DNA of 64,000 bases, taken from NCBI GenBank assembly GCA_934717745.1, contig CAKUZB010000004.1, positions 62,001 to 126,000 of the forward strand, written 5' to 3'. Position numbers and translations under genes: made by a program. The notes beneath the pieces are model-generated. The model saw only the letters and a program-made list of their open reading frames with translations. It ran no database searches and was not told where the DNA came from. The DNA comes from an uncultured Candidatus Melainabacteria bacterium. Its GTDB lineage: Bacteria > Cyanobacteriota > Vampirovibrionia > Gastranaerophilales > Gastranaerophilaceae. This document shows positions 47,349 to 55,945 of the stretch, in pieces (the first letter of the stretch is position 1; each line of letters starts with the position of its first letter).

Positions 47349-50300
47349 TTAGAAATTAATTATAAGAGAAAAATCATAACTATCGTTCTTAAATTCCGAT
47401 GTTGGTGCTTTTACGTATTTTAGAGCCGCCTTTACACTTTGTAACACAATGTTATCAATTTGTTTTGAACCACTCGAAACTGTACTTGTTACAGAATCAA
47501 CTGAACCGTCTTTTTTAATAACAACGTTTACAATCATTTTGTTTGAGTATGGTAATTCTGTTGAGTTTAACAAGTCGCTTTGCATAGAAAACTTGATTGT
47601 TTTACCAACGGTTTTCAAGAAGTTAACGATAGAGTCGTTATATGTTAATTCTTGCGGAACTTCCCAATATAATCGTTTTACGGTACTTGTTGCTAAAGGC
47701 TCCGGCGTTTTTGATACTGCTTGAGGTGTTTGTCTGGCCATGCTTCCTTTTTGATTTAGGCTTGCATTCATGCTTGCAATATCCTGAGGTCCACCTGCTT
47801 CGCCAGGAATTGCACCAATACCTTGTTTTGCTTCTTCAGGATTTTCTGATGTTGTTTCATTAGGTGTTTCATTTAACAATTCTCGGTCTTGTTTTTCTTC
47901 TTGAGTTTCGCCCTCAATCGGCATATTTTGGTCTTGACTTACAGTTACACCTTTATTTTGATTGAATTTTTCAATAATCATATCTTTCTTAGTATAAGCA
48001 AATGCACATACAAGAACGATTAGCAAGATACCAAGAAGTGGTGAAGATTTCTTTTTACTTGGTGTTTTAGGTTGTTGAGTGTAATTTACGTTATTTTGAT
48101 TAAATGATTGATTCATTGCGTCCCCTGGCATTGAATTTTGAGGACTGTCTTCGTACAATGTTTCAATTGTGTTTTGGTCATTTGCATTAAAATTCGGAGT
48201 ATAATCTTGAGGATTTTCTGTTGGTATTCCCATTTGTTCTTGCATATATTGATTTTGGTATTCTTCTTGATTTTGAATAGGAATTTCATTGTTTTGAGGT
48301 TGTTCATCAATTGCAGGAATATTATCTAGTGAAGATAAGTCATCTAAATTGTTAAGTTCAATATCAATATTTTGAATTTCAGGGTCATTTAAATCAATAT
48401 CATCAAGATTTAATTCGCTAAAATCATAATCATCGTCATTTATTAAATTATCTAATTCGCTATTTATATTATCAATGTTTTTAGAATCAGTACCTTGCGT
48501 AGTTTCAGAAGAATTAAAAACTTCATCATCGTCGTCATCAAAATCGTCTAAATCATCAAGGTTAATATCTGAAAATTCTGATGATTCGATTGAATTATCT
48601 TGTGTAGAAGTGTCTAAGTTTTCAAAGCCTTCAAAACCTTGGAAACCACTGTCAGTATGTGTTTCTTCAAGAGGTGGTGTAGCATCTTCATTGTGATGTT
48701 GCATATTTTCTTCAACAAATTCAGGTGCAGGGTTGAATCCGCTAGTTGGATTGAAGTCATCAAATTGTGTTCCAAACCCTTGTGAAGCATCATAGTTTTC
48801 AACTGGTCCTTGAGGATTCAATAAATTTGGATTTTGTCTTTCAACTTCAGATGCCATATCCATTGTAAATTCTTCAAGTCCGCTGAAATCTTCGTCATCA
48901 TCAGTATTATCTGTTTTTGAGTTTTCCTCAGTTTGTTGTTCTTGAGGCTGTTCATTTTGTTGCTCTTGTTGGTCCATAGATAAATCTTCAATCGGCTCAA
49001 TAGGTTCAATGTCTTCAACCGGTTGAATTTCTTCTAATTCTGGAAGTTCCGGAATTTCAAAGCCGTCTGTTTCGATATTTTCAAAATTAACATTTTGGGC
49101 AATATCGTCTAATGTTGAAGTTGTATCTTCTTGTACAGGTTCGTCATTTTGATTTTCATTGATTTCAGAGGTTTCTTCGTCTTCGTCTAAATCTTCAAAT
49201 CCAAAATTAGAGCCTAAGTCAGGTAAAGTTAAATCAATTGGTGTTTCATTGGCTTCAATTGATTCAAAATTTTCTTCTGCACTAAGTTGCATACCTTCAT
49301 TTTGTACAGCGTCAATTAATGATTCTGTTTCAATATTTTCAGAGTCTTGTGTAGTTAAATCTTCAACAGAATTTTCGTCAAAATTTTCAAGTGATTGTAG
49401 ACTATCTGCTGATACCATTTCTTCGTCTTGCGTAAAGTCTTGTTGTAAATCTTTTTCAGAATTTTCTATTGGTGATAAATCTTCAATCGGTTGGATTTCT
49501 TCTAAAGGTTCAACTGTTGAATCTATTGTATTATTAAGTTCAAAATTTTCTTCTGTCGATGTTGTTTGAGAATCAAGAGTCTCAAAATCAGACAAATCCA
49601 ATGTTTCATCTTGTGAATCTAAATCATCAAGATTTTGAATTCTATCTAAGTCGATTGTTTCCTCTGGTGATAGATTTAAAGTATCAGGACTGCTTACTTC
49701 AATATCATCTAGTGATAGTTCAGGTGTTGCAAGTTCTGATGTAACATCATCAAATGAAATGTCTGATGAATTATTTGTATCAAGCCCTTCAAATCCTTCA
49801 AATCCTTTGTTCTCGCTTTGAGAAGTTTCATCATTTTCAGTAAATTCAGAAAAATCAAAAGAGTCATTTTGGTTTAATTCGTCAATGTGTTCAAAATTAT
49901 TAGTTGTTTTTAAACTTGCTAAGTCTTCATCAGTAGGCAATTCTTCTAATTCCCCAGGTTCTTCAACTTGTGCGTCATCAGGTAATTCTTCAAATTCACC
50001 TTCAATTATATTTTCATCTTCAAGCATATCTTCTTCCTTGTTGTCTTCCACAAAATCTTCTACAAAATCGGAAACTGTTTCGTCGGCAAGTGCGTCTAAA
50101 TTAACATCTGACGCAAATTCACCATCAGAAAGGTCTTCGTTGTAAATTTGTTGAGCCCCTAAAACATCTAACACAGAATCGTTTAGAATTTCTTCTGTGT
50201 GTGCCAAATCTGTAGAAATATTTTCAAATTTTTCAAATTCTCTGAACATGTTTTGTAGTTCAGGACTTTGTTTTAAAACTTCGTAAACAAAATGTTTTTC

Positions 50301-50888
50301 GTGGTTCATAATATCGCCGTCAATGAAGTTTACAAGCATGCTTTCTGCTTTTATAACTTCATTTTCTGCAATTTGAACGTTACTTTTGGGTTTACCTTTA
50401 TTTATAGCATTTTTTAAACTGTTTTCGTTATATAAATCACTATTATTTATAAAATAATAATCTCTGTTTTCAACTGACTTATTTACCTCATCAGGTGCAA
50501 TAGCACCAATAAAAGTGGCAGTAGATAAATCTTCAGATAATTTCATGAATATATATATATCAGGTGTTATATTATATTCGTAATGTGATTTTGGAATGCA
50601 CAAATGGTTTTCATCTGCAACAATTCTGATGTCTGCTCTGATATTATCAATACAAATATCAGAAATATCCATGTCTTTTAAAATTGCAGGAATAGTATAT
50701 AAACTGTTGAAATTATCAGCATTTATATTTAATTTTTTTAAGAATTTAATCCCTAATCTTGCACCTAATACATTTGCAAATGCACGTTTTTGAATATCTT
50801 CATCAAGTCTTGTTGAAGAATACATTGCATCGTGCATGTCGTCTTTTGATATTTCTATTAAATTGTTGTTTTCGTCAAAAATACCCAT
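47349..50888 (-). CDS. Very acidic single-pass membrane protein with TonB-like C-terminus
   Basis: An 1179-aa protein. Residues 1-230 form a globular domain; DLSTATFIGAIAPDEV there faintly recalls the cyanobacterial DUF1822 domain (low confidence). Residues about 230-900 are extremely Asp/Glu/Ser/Asn-rich and repetitive (EEIQP-IED occurs twice; GFEGFEGLD and GFQGFEGFE recur). A single TM helix lies near 949-965 (LLGILLIVLVCAFAY). After a linker comes a TonB-type C-terminal domain (KMIVNVVIKKDGSVDSVTST, ALKYVKAPTSEF). So the acidic part is cytoplasmic and the TonB-like end periplasmic. No exbB or exbD is nearby. It heads the sigma/STAND operon. Confidence 0.78.
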   Translation of the reverse strand: MGIFDENNNLIEISKDDMHDAMYSSTRLDEDIQKRAFANVLGARLGIKFLKKLNINADNFNSLYTIPAILKDMDISDICIDNIRADIRIVADENHLCIPKSHYEYNITPDIYIFMKLSEDLSTATFIGAIAPDEVNKSVENRDYYFINNSDLYNENSLKNAINKGKPKSNVQIAENEVIKAESMLVNFIDGDIMNHEKHFVYEVLKQSPELQNMFREFEKFENISTDLAHTEEILNDSVLDVLGAQQIYNEDLSDGEFASDVNLDALADETVSDFVEDFVEDNKEEDMLEDENIIEGEFEELPDDAQVEEPGELEELPTDEDLASLKTTNNFEHIDELNQNDSFDFSEFTENDETSQSENKGFEGFEGLDTNNSSDISFDDVTSELATPELSLDDIEVSSPDTLNLSPEETIDLDRIQNLDDLDSQDETLDLSDFETLDSQTTSTEENFELNNTIDSTVEPLEEIQPIEDLSPIENSEKDLQQDFTQDEEMVSADSLQSLENFDENSVEDLTTQDSENIETESLIDAVQNEGMQLSAEENFESIEANETPIDLTLPDLGSNFGFEDLDEDEETSEINENQNDEPVQEDTTSTLDDIAQNVNFENIETDGFEIPELPELEEIQPVEDIEPIEPIEDLSMDQQEQQNEQPQEQQTEENSKTDNTDDDEDFSGLEEFTMDMASEVERQNPNLLNPQGPVENYDASQGFGTQFDDFNPTSGFNPAPEFVEENMQHHNEDATPPLEETHTDSGFQGFEGFENLDTSTQDNSIESSEFSDINLDDLDDFDDDDDEVFNSSETTQGTDSKNIDNINSELDNLINDDDYDFSELNLDDIDLNDPEIQNIDIELNNLDDLSSLDNIPAIDEQPQNNEIPIQNQEEYQNQYMQEQMGIPTENPQDYTPNFNANDQNTIETLYEDSPQNSMPGDAMNQSFNQNNVNYTQQPKTPSKKKSSPLLGILLIVLVCAFAYTKKDMIIEKFNQNKGVTVSQDQNMPIEGETQEEKQDRELLNETPNETTSENPEEAKQGIGAIPGEAGGPQDIASMNASLNQKGSMARQTPQAVSKTPEPLATSTVKRLYWEVPQELTYNDSIVNFLKTVGKTIKFSMQSDLLNSTELPYSNKMIVNVVIKKDGSVDSVTSTVSSGSKQIDNIVLQSVKAALKYVKAPTSEFKNDSYDFSLIINF

Positions 50889-50945
50889 TATTCTTATCCT
50901 CTACATATTAAGATTACACGAGATATGAAATTATTCCAAAATTTC

Positions 50946-50961
50946 TGTAAAGTTTTGTAAC
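50946..50961 (+). promoter_or_regulatory. TGTAAA-N4-TGTAAC direct repeat (candidate activator site)
   Basis: TGTAAA-GTTT-TGTAAC lies 90 nt upstream of the FQG-tagged gene. A TATAAA at 51015-51020 followed by GGTAAGG is the likely -10 and start region. Confidence 0.55.
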
Positions 50962-51050
50962 AGATTTTAACCAAAATTTTAAACAAAAAGCAATTTTTTA
51001 AAAAAGAAAAACTTTATAAAGGTAAGGTAAATGTATAGGAGGTTTTTAAA

Positions 51051-51527
51051 ATGGTTTCTGGTATTTCACAAAATGTAGGTTTTCAAGGTATTAACACAGC
51101 AACAAACGCTGCACCATATATGGCAGCACCGTATCAATATACAGCACAACAACCTGCTGGAGATGTAGTTGAAATTGCAGGTAAGAAAAAATCTAGTAAA
51201 GTTAAAAAAGGTATTATCGGAACATTAGTTGGCTTAGCAGTTACAGCAGCAGCACTATACGCAGGTGTAAAATCAGGCAAATTGACTGAAGTGAAAAATG
51301 CTTCAAAATGGACTGAAAAATTGCAAAACTTAGCATTTAAAGGTGGTAAAGGTGTTGAAACTGGTGTTGAATATGTAACTAAAAAAGGCGGAGATTTTGT
51401 AGATTGGATAAAAGATAAATTTAGTAAAAAAGCTCCAGAAAATGCAGGTGTAACAGTTTTAGCTGAAATTCCAAATACAGCACCTTCGACTCCAACTTTA
51501 GGTCTACCATATTATCCAGCAAAATAA
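51051..51527 (+). CDS. Lineage-specific small protein with N-terminal FQG tag
   Basis: A 158-aa protein that begins MVSGISQNVGFQG (Phe11-Gln-Gly13). A lysine-rich block GKKKSSKVKKG leads into one hydrophobic helix IIGTLVGLAVTAAALYAGV near residues 57-75, then helices NASKWTEKLQNLAFKGG and DFVDWIKDKFSKK, and a Pro/Thr-rich end. TAGGAGG is a strong ribosome site. It is a close paralogue of the next gene over about 75 residues. Function is unknown; one TM helix with a positive inside flank suggests a membrane-anchored or secreted protein. Confidence 0.8.
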   Translation: MVSGISQNVGFQGINTATNAAPYMAAPYQYTAQQPAGDVVEIAGKKKSSKVKKGIIGTLVGLAVTAAALYAGVKSGKLTEVKNASKWTEKLQNLAFKGGKGVETGVEYVTKKGGDFVDWIKDKFSKKAPENAGVTVLAEIPNTAPSTPTLGLPYYPAK

Positions 51528-51540
51528 AGATTATAAGATA

Positions 51541-51573
51541 AAAAAAGACAAGGATTTTATCCTTGTCTTTTTT
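51541..51573 (+). terminator. Intrinsic terminator
   Basis: A 15-bp perfect stem AAAAAAGACAAGGAT/ATCCTTGTCTTTTTT with a 3-base loop and a T-run. It separates the two paralogues into two transcripts. Confidence 0.9.
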
Positions 51574-51584
51574 TTATTTACTAA

Positions 51585-51600
51585 TGTAACATAATGTAAA
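51585..51600 (+). promoter_or_regulatory. TGTAAC-N4-TGTAAA direct repeat (candidate activator site)
   Basis: TGTAAC-ATAA-TGTAAA lies 81 nt upstream of the FLG-tagged paralogue. A TATAAG at 51646-51651 followed by TAAGG is the likely -10, the same arrangement as before the sister gene. Confidence 0.55.
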
Positions 51601-51680
51601 ATAATAACAATTTTACTGTCAAATTTTATATTAAAATATTTTTAATATAAGTAAGGTAAAATGTGTATAGGAGTAAAATG

Positions 51681-52175
51681 ATGATTTCAGGTGTAAATGC
51701 AAATGTAGCATTTCTAGGTGGAGTTGCACCGAAGGTGCAACAATTTCAACAGGCAGTAAATACTCAAGTAGCACCGGATTCAGTAGAGATTACAGGTAAG
51801 AAAAAATCTAGCAAAGTTAAAAAAGGTATTATCGGAACATTGGTTGGCGTAGCAGTTGCAGCAGCAGTACTTTATGCCGGTGTTAAATCAGGAAAATTGA
51901 CTGAAGTAGCGAATGCTTCAAAATGGACAGAAAAATTGCAAAACTTAGCATTTAAAGGTGGTACATACGTCGATCAAGGTGTTAAATATGTTGCCACAAA
52001 AGGTAAAGATGTAATTGATTGGTGTAAAGAAAAAATGCCTAGCAAAGAAAAGGTAAAAGAAGTTGCCGTATATGCTTGGGATACTTATGCTGGTAAAGCA
52101 AAAGACGTTGCCGAAAATGTAACGGAGGCTGTAGTAGATGCCTTACCTGATACAAAATATGATTTAAAATATTAA
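51681..52175 (+). CDS. Lineage-specific small protein with N-terminal FLG tag, paralogue
   Basis: A 164-aa protein starting MISGVNANVAFLGG. The ATG at 51681 is chosen because it aligns with the sister protein and sits 7 nt after GGAG; ATG 51678 and GTG 51663 are alternatives. The central GKKKSSKVKKGIIGTLVG, the TM helix, and NASKWTEKLQNLAFKGG are nearly identical to the upstream gene even at the DNA level. The C-terminus differs and is longer and helical (KVKEVAVYAWDTYAGKAKDV). A recent duplication with a diverged tail. Function is unknown. Confidence 0.8.
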   Translation: MISGVNANVAFLGGVAPKVQQFQQAVNTQVAPDSVEITGKKKSSKVKKGIIGTLVGVAVAAAVLYAGVKSGKLTEVANASKWTEKLQNLAFKGGTYVDQGVKYVATKGKDVIDWCKEKMPSKEKVKEVAVYAWDTYAGKAKDVAENVTEAVVDALPDTKYDLKY

Positions 52176-52185
52176 TACAATTTAT

Positions 52186-52218
52186 AAATCGGGCGGAGAT
52201 TTAATCTCCGCCCGATTT
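52186..52218 (+). terminator. Intrinsic terminator
   Basis: A GC-rich 15-bp stem AAATCGGGCGGAGAT/ATCTCCGCCCGATTT with loop TTA and trailing T-run. It ends the FLG-tagged gene. Confidence 0.92.
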
Positions 52219-52334
52219 TTCTTTTCAAAAAAATAAAAAAATAATAAAAAAATCTAAAATTAGGCAATTTTTTTCGATAAAAATACTTTATATATTTGGT
52301 TATTAAATTTTATATTATTTTGGAGGTTTTATTC

Positions 52335-52634
52335 ATGACAAGAATTGATGGAACACAACAAGTTGGTGTTAATCACAGAGTAGAAACAAACGGTTACAGA
52401 ACAGGTAAAACACCTGCTCAAGATTATACAAAACGAAGTGATTATTTGGAAGAAGATACGCTTGATATTTCTTCTAAAAAGAAAGATGATGGTGAAAAAG
52501 GTATTATTGCATCAACTTGCGAAACTATCGGAAACGGTGTTAAATCTTTTGTTAATATGACTGTTAATGCATTTGCAAAAGCAGCGAGTGAAGTTGTTGT
52601 TGATAAAGCAGTAGATAAACTTACAGGTAAATAA
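52335..52634 (+). CDS. Small lineage-specific protein
   Basis: A 99-aa protein from an ATG 6 nt after GGAGG (an upstream in-frame start at 52296 lacks a ribosome site). The N-terminal 45 residues are polar. LDISSKKKDDGEKGIIA recalls the GKKKSSKVKKGIIG block of the two preceding genes, and a helical C-terminus follows (NMTVNAFAKAASEVVVDKAV). It may be a distant relative of that pair. No function known. Confidence 0.65.
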   Translation: MTRIDGTQQVGVNHRVETNGYRTGKTPAQDYTKRSDYLEEDTLDISSKKKDDGEKGIIASTCETIGNGVKSFVNMTVNAFAKAASEVVVDKAVDKLTGK

Positions 52635-52662
52635 TTTACTTTTAAGTTAAAACATAAAATAT

Positions 52663-52691
52663 AAAAAGGACTGTATTGTACAGTCCTTTTT
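52663..52691. terminator. Bidirectional intrinsic terminator
   Basis: A 13-bp stem AAAAAGGACTGTA/TACAGTCCTTTTT with a 3-base loop. Its right edge touches the hemW stop codon, so it can end both the 99-aa gene and the lpxI-lpxB-hemW operon. Confidence 0.9.
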
Positions 52692-53782
52692 TATTCTAAA
52701 AAATCTGCTAATATAACTGTTGATATTAAAAAACCATGATTTGATAATTTGTAGCCATTTTCAGTTTTTAAAATATGTCCGGTATCTAAATATTCTTTTA
52801 AAGGTTTTTCATATTTTGCGTCAAAATCAATTTTATATTTTGAATTAATAAGTGCGGTATCTATGCCTTTTGCTCGCCTAAAACCGAGAAAAATTTCTTC
52901 TTCAAGTTTTTCTTTTTGTGTTTCAGTGTGTCCAAAATCACGCAAAAGAGGGTTTTCTATGTATTTATTAATATCGAAAGAGTTTGCATATCTAATTCCA
53001 TCTTGATAACCATGAGCAGAACAGCCAAATCCATAGTATTCTTCATTATCCCAATATGTTAGGTTGTGTCTTGATTGAAATTCTTCAGACTTTGCAAAGT
53101 TGCTTATTTCATAATGAGAAAAATCTTTTAAAAGGTCTATTGCTAAAAGATACATGTCTGCTTGCAAGTCGTCATCAGGCAAATCTTTTGGATGTTTTTT
53201 TCCAAAAATAGAATTTTCTTCTATTTTTAAGCCGTATAATGAGATATGTTGAATGTCTAATTCCTTTGCTATTTCTATATCTTTTTTAAAATCCTCCGGC
53301 GTTTGAGTTGGCAGTCCGTAAATTAAATCAATTGAAATGTTTTTAAAACCAACTTCTTGTGCGAGTTTTACTGTTGTGATTGCTTTTTTAGAATTGTGAG
53401 TTCTGTTTATGATTTTTAATATGTTATCGTCAAAAGTTTGAATACCAATGCTTAAACGGTTAATTCCAAGTTCTAAAAGTCCCTTTAAGTAATCTTCTGT
53501 TGCATTTTCGGGGTTAAGTTCAAAAGTTACTTCAGGATTGTCAAGCAAATGAAATTTGTTCATTATTTTTTGTACGTGCTTCAAAGGTAAAATAGAGGGT
53601 GTACCTCCGCCGATGTATAGTGTTTTTAACTTATTTCCTTGATAATTTGTATCAATATCTTTAAGTAAAGAAATAATATAACCTGTTTCAAGATTAAGAT
53701 TACAAGTTGATGTAAATGCACAGTAAAAACATTTTGATTTGCAAAAAGGTATATGAATATAAGCACTAAAAGGGGCAGTCAT
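52691..53782 (-). CDS. hemW: HemW-type radical SAM protein
   Basis: A 363-aa radical SAM protein. The cluster motif is Cys14-x3-Cys18-x2-Cys21 in IHIPFCKSKCFYCAF, then LYIGGGTPS, SIGIQTFDDNILKIINR and the HemN_C domain at the end. This is the HemW type (haem chaperone), not the oxygen-independent coproporphyrinogen oxidase HemN. The ATG at 53782 is preferred to an in-frame start at 53821: it lies 1 nt after the lpxB stop and gives the normal N-terminus. Confidence 0.92.
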   Translation of the reverse strand: MTAPFSAYIHIPFCKSKCFYCAFTSTCNLNLETGYIISLLKDIDTNYQGNKLKTLYIGGGTPSILPLKHVQKIMNKFHLLDNPEVTFELNPENATEDYLKGLLELGINRLSIGIQTFDDNILKIINRTHNSKKAITTVKLAQEVGFKNISIDLIYGLPTQTPEDFKKDIEIAKELDIQHISLYGLKIEENSIFGKKHPKDLPDDDLQADMYLLAIDLLKDFSHYEISNFAKSEEFQSRHNLTYWDNEEYYGFGCSAHGYQDGIRYANSFDINKYIENPLLRDFGHTETQKEKLEEEIFLGFRRAKGIDTALINSKYKIDFDAKYEKPLKEYLDTGHILKTENGYKLSNHGFLISTVILADFLE

Positions 53783-53783
53783 T

Positions 53784-54911
53784 TTAACCCTCTGCAAGTT
53801 CTTCGCTAATTCGTTTTGCAACTTCTAACGACGAGTTTTTGTCAGAAAGTAATGCCTTAACTGATTTTAAACCTTCAATATGTTTTTCTCGAACTTCTTC
53901 GTCGTAAATTAATTTTTCAATGTTGTAAGCGATAAAGTCAGGTTTTACTTTTGTTTCAATAATTTCAGGCACAATGTCTTTATCGGCAATAATATTTGGT
54001 AGAGAAACTCGTTTTATGCATCTTACAAGAAGATATATCAAGTAAAATAAGTAAGGTCCTCTGTATGCGATAATCATTGGTGTATTATAAAGTGTTGCTT
54101 CTAATGCAACTGTTCCTGATGCTAAAATTAATGCGTCAGAAACACTTAATAATGCTTGATTTTCGCCTTTTATGACCTTAAAATCAGTATCTTTAAAATA
54201 TTCTTTATAAATATTATCTGAAATATTTGGTGCTTGAGAAAATACAAATTGCAATTCAGGGTGCATTTTTTGTAAAAGTTTTGCAGATTGTACAAAAATG
54301 CTCATTAAATTCTTTAGTTCAAAAACTCTTGAGCCTGGAAATACTGCGACAAGTTTTTTGTTTGTATCAAATCCATGTCGAGTAAAAAAATCTTCTCTGT
54401 TTGCTTTTTCAGGCAATTGGCTTATTAGCGGGTGTCCGCAGTAAGTCGTTTTGATTCCGTAAGATTCATACATTTCTTTTTCAAAAGGAAAAATGCAGAA
54501 CACTTCATCAACGTATTTTTTTATTGTTTTTATTCGATGTTTTCTGCTTGCCCAAACTTGTGGTGGAATATAATAATTAGTTTTAATACCTGCATTTTTT
54601 AGGTATTTAGCCATTTTTAGATTAAATACACCATAATCAATTAACAAAACTAAGTCAGGTTTGTATTCTTTTGTTAAATATTTGATTAATTTTGCACCCA
54701 AAGTTAAATGATTCCAAATAATTTTTGGAGTCAAACCAACTGCACTCATTTTAGAGTGGTCTGAAAATAGTTTTATACCAAGCGATTTAAGATTTTCTCC
54801 GCCAATTGCTTCTATTTGAATATCAGAATTCATCTCTATTAAATGTCTTGCAACATTTGAAGCATGCATGTCGCCGGAATATTCTCCAGTAATAATAAAT
54901 ATTTTTTTCAT
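53784..54911 (-). CDS. lpxB: Lipid-A-disaccharide synthase
   Basis: A 375-aa GT19 glycosyltransferase that joins UDP-2,3-diacylglucosamine and lipid X into the lipid A disaccharide. ITGEYSGDMHASNVARHL at the N-terminus, MSAVGLTPKI, YYIPPQVWASRKHRIK and ALILASGTVALEATLYNTPMIIAYR are characteristic. It implies an outer membrane with lipopolysaccharide or at least lipid A. It lies 1 nt after lpxI, whose product makes one of its substrates. Confidence 0.96.
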   Translation of the reverse strand: MKKIFIITGEYSGDMHASNVARHLIEMNSDIQIEAIGGENLKSLGIKLFSDHSKMSAVGLTPKIIWNHLTLGAKLIKYLTKEYKPDLVLLIDYGVFNLKMAKYLKNAGIKTNYYIPPQVWASRKHRIKTIKKYVDEVFCIFPFEKEMYESYGIKTTYCGHPLISQLPEKANREDFFTRHGFDTNKKLVAVFPGSRVFELKNLMSIFVQSAKLLQKMHPELQFVFSQAPNISDNIYKEYFKDTDFKVIKGENQALLSVSDALILASGTVALEATLYNTPMIIAYRGPYLFYLIYLLVRCIKRVSLPNIIADKDIVPEIIETKVKPDFIAYNIEKLIYDEEVREKHIEGLKSVKALLSDKNSSLEVAKRISEELAEG

Positions 54912-54912
54912 A

Positions 54913-55728
54913 TTACACAGCCATAATAACTATTTTATTCTTATTCGCAAATTTAACAACTTCCTCTTGTTCTACGATGATTGTTTCATTTGCTTCTACC
55001 GCAAGAACTGAAAGATGGAATTTTTTCATAGTCTTTAATGTGTTTAAGCCTACAGCAGGAATATCAAAACGTTTATCCTGTTCTGGTTTCGCCACTTTTA
55101 CAACAACTCCGCCTTTTTTTGCAATTCTTCCGCCACGTTCGATACATTTATCCGTACCTTCAATAGCCTCAACTGCCATAATCATTTTATCTTTGATAAC
55201 TACAGATTGTCCAACGTCTAATTTGCCCATTTCTTTAGCCATGCTATATCCGTATTGAACATCATTGATTTGTTCTTCTGTAGGTTTAAATTCTCCTAAA
55301 ACTCCTGCCGGAATCATTAAATTTTTAATAAATAGAGTTTGGTCTAAAACTGTAACGCCGATGTCCTCTAATTCTTTAACTACAAGCATCATAACTTGGT
55401 CGTCATTCAATCTTTTTGCAGATTTTATTAATTCTAATGCTCTTGAATCAAATCTGGGACGTCTTAAAATAAGCCCTTTGTGAACTTTGCCTAAAAATGT
55501 TAATTGTTTAACTTGTTCGTCTTGTAAAATTTTTCTAATTTTTAAAATTTCGCCGGGAGCACAAGAGTAAACTTTTGAGCAAACTTTTTTCAAATCTTTA
55601 TAATTATCATTAGAAAGTGAAATGCAAACAACTTCCAATCCGTTTTTAGTCGCACCTTCTGCCATTTTTACGGGTAATTGTCCGTCGCCTGCAATTAATG
55701 CTTGTTTTTGTTCAAGTAGAATAGACAT
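54913..55728 (-). CDS. lpxI: UDP-2,3-diacylglucosamine pyrophosphatase LpxI
   Basis: A 271-aa protein of the LpxI (DUF1009) family, which hydrolyses UDP-2,3-diacylglucosamine to lipid X, the step before LpxB. Typical blocks are ALIAGDGQLPVKMAEGA, KQLTFLGKVHKG, DDQVMMLVVKELEDIGVTVLDQ, VEAIEGTDKCIERGG and RFDIPAVGLNTL. First gene of lpxI-lpxB-hemW, with consecutive lipid A steps adjacent. Confidence 0.94.
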   Translation of the reverse strand: MSILLEQKQALIAGDGQLPVKMAEGATKNGLEVVCISLSNDNYKDLKKVCSKVYSCAPGEILKIRKILQDEQVKQLTFLGKVHKGLILRRPRFDSRALELIKSAKRLNDDQVMMLVVKELEDIGVTVLDQTLFIKNLMIPAGVLGEFKPTEEQINDVQYGYSMAKEMGKLDVGQSVVIKDKMIMAVEAIEGTDKCIERGGRIAKKGGVVVKVAKPEQDKRFDIPAVGLNTLKTMKKFHLSVLAVEANETIIVEQEEVVKFANKNKIVIMAV

Positions 55729-55854
55729 TTTAATTCCTCATACCTCTTTTATGTTAAAAATTATAACACAAATAAAAAAAATGTCCGAATTAGGCAATTT
55801 TTTTTTGCAAAATGTTTTTATTTAAATGAGGATATTATATATAAATAAACTTCA

Positions 55855-55871
55855 TGTAAATTTTATGTAAT
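55855..55871 (+). promoter_or_regulatory. TGTAAA-N5-TGTAAT direct repeat (candidate activator site)
   Basis: TGTAAA-TTTTA-TGTAAT lies 75 nt upstream of the 820-aa gene and fits TGTWAH-N5-TGTWAH exactly. The -10 is unclear (TAACAT at 55912 is possible). Confidence 0.5.
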
Positions 55872-55945
55872 ATTTTTAGAGATTAATTAAAGATTAGACC
55901 TTAAATGTCGATAACATAAACAGAAATGTTTATAAGGAGCACTAA

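Noticed and set aside
47349..50888. Calling the acidic membrane protein a true TonB energy transducer
   Set aside because: Only the C-terminal domain resembles TonB; the long acidic cytoplasmic part is not TonB-like and no exbB/exbD or TonB-dependent receptor is nearby.
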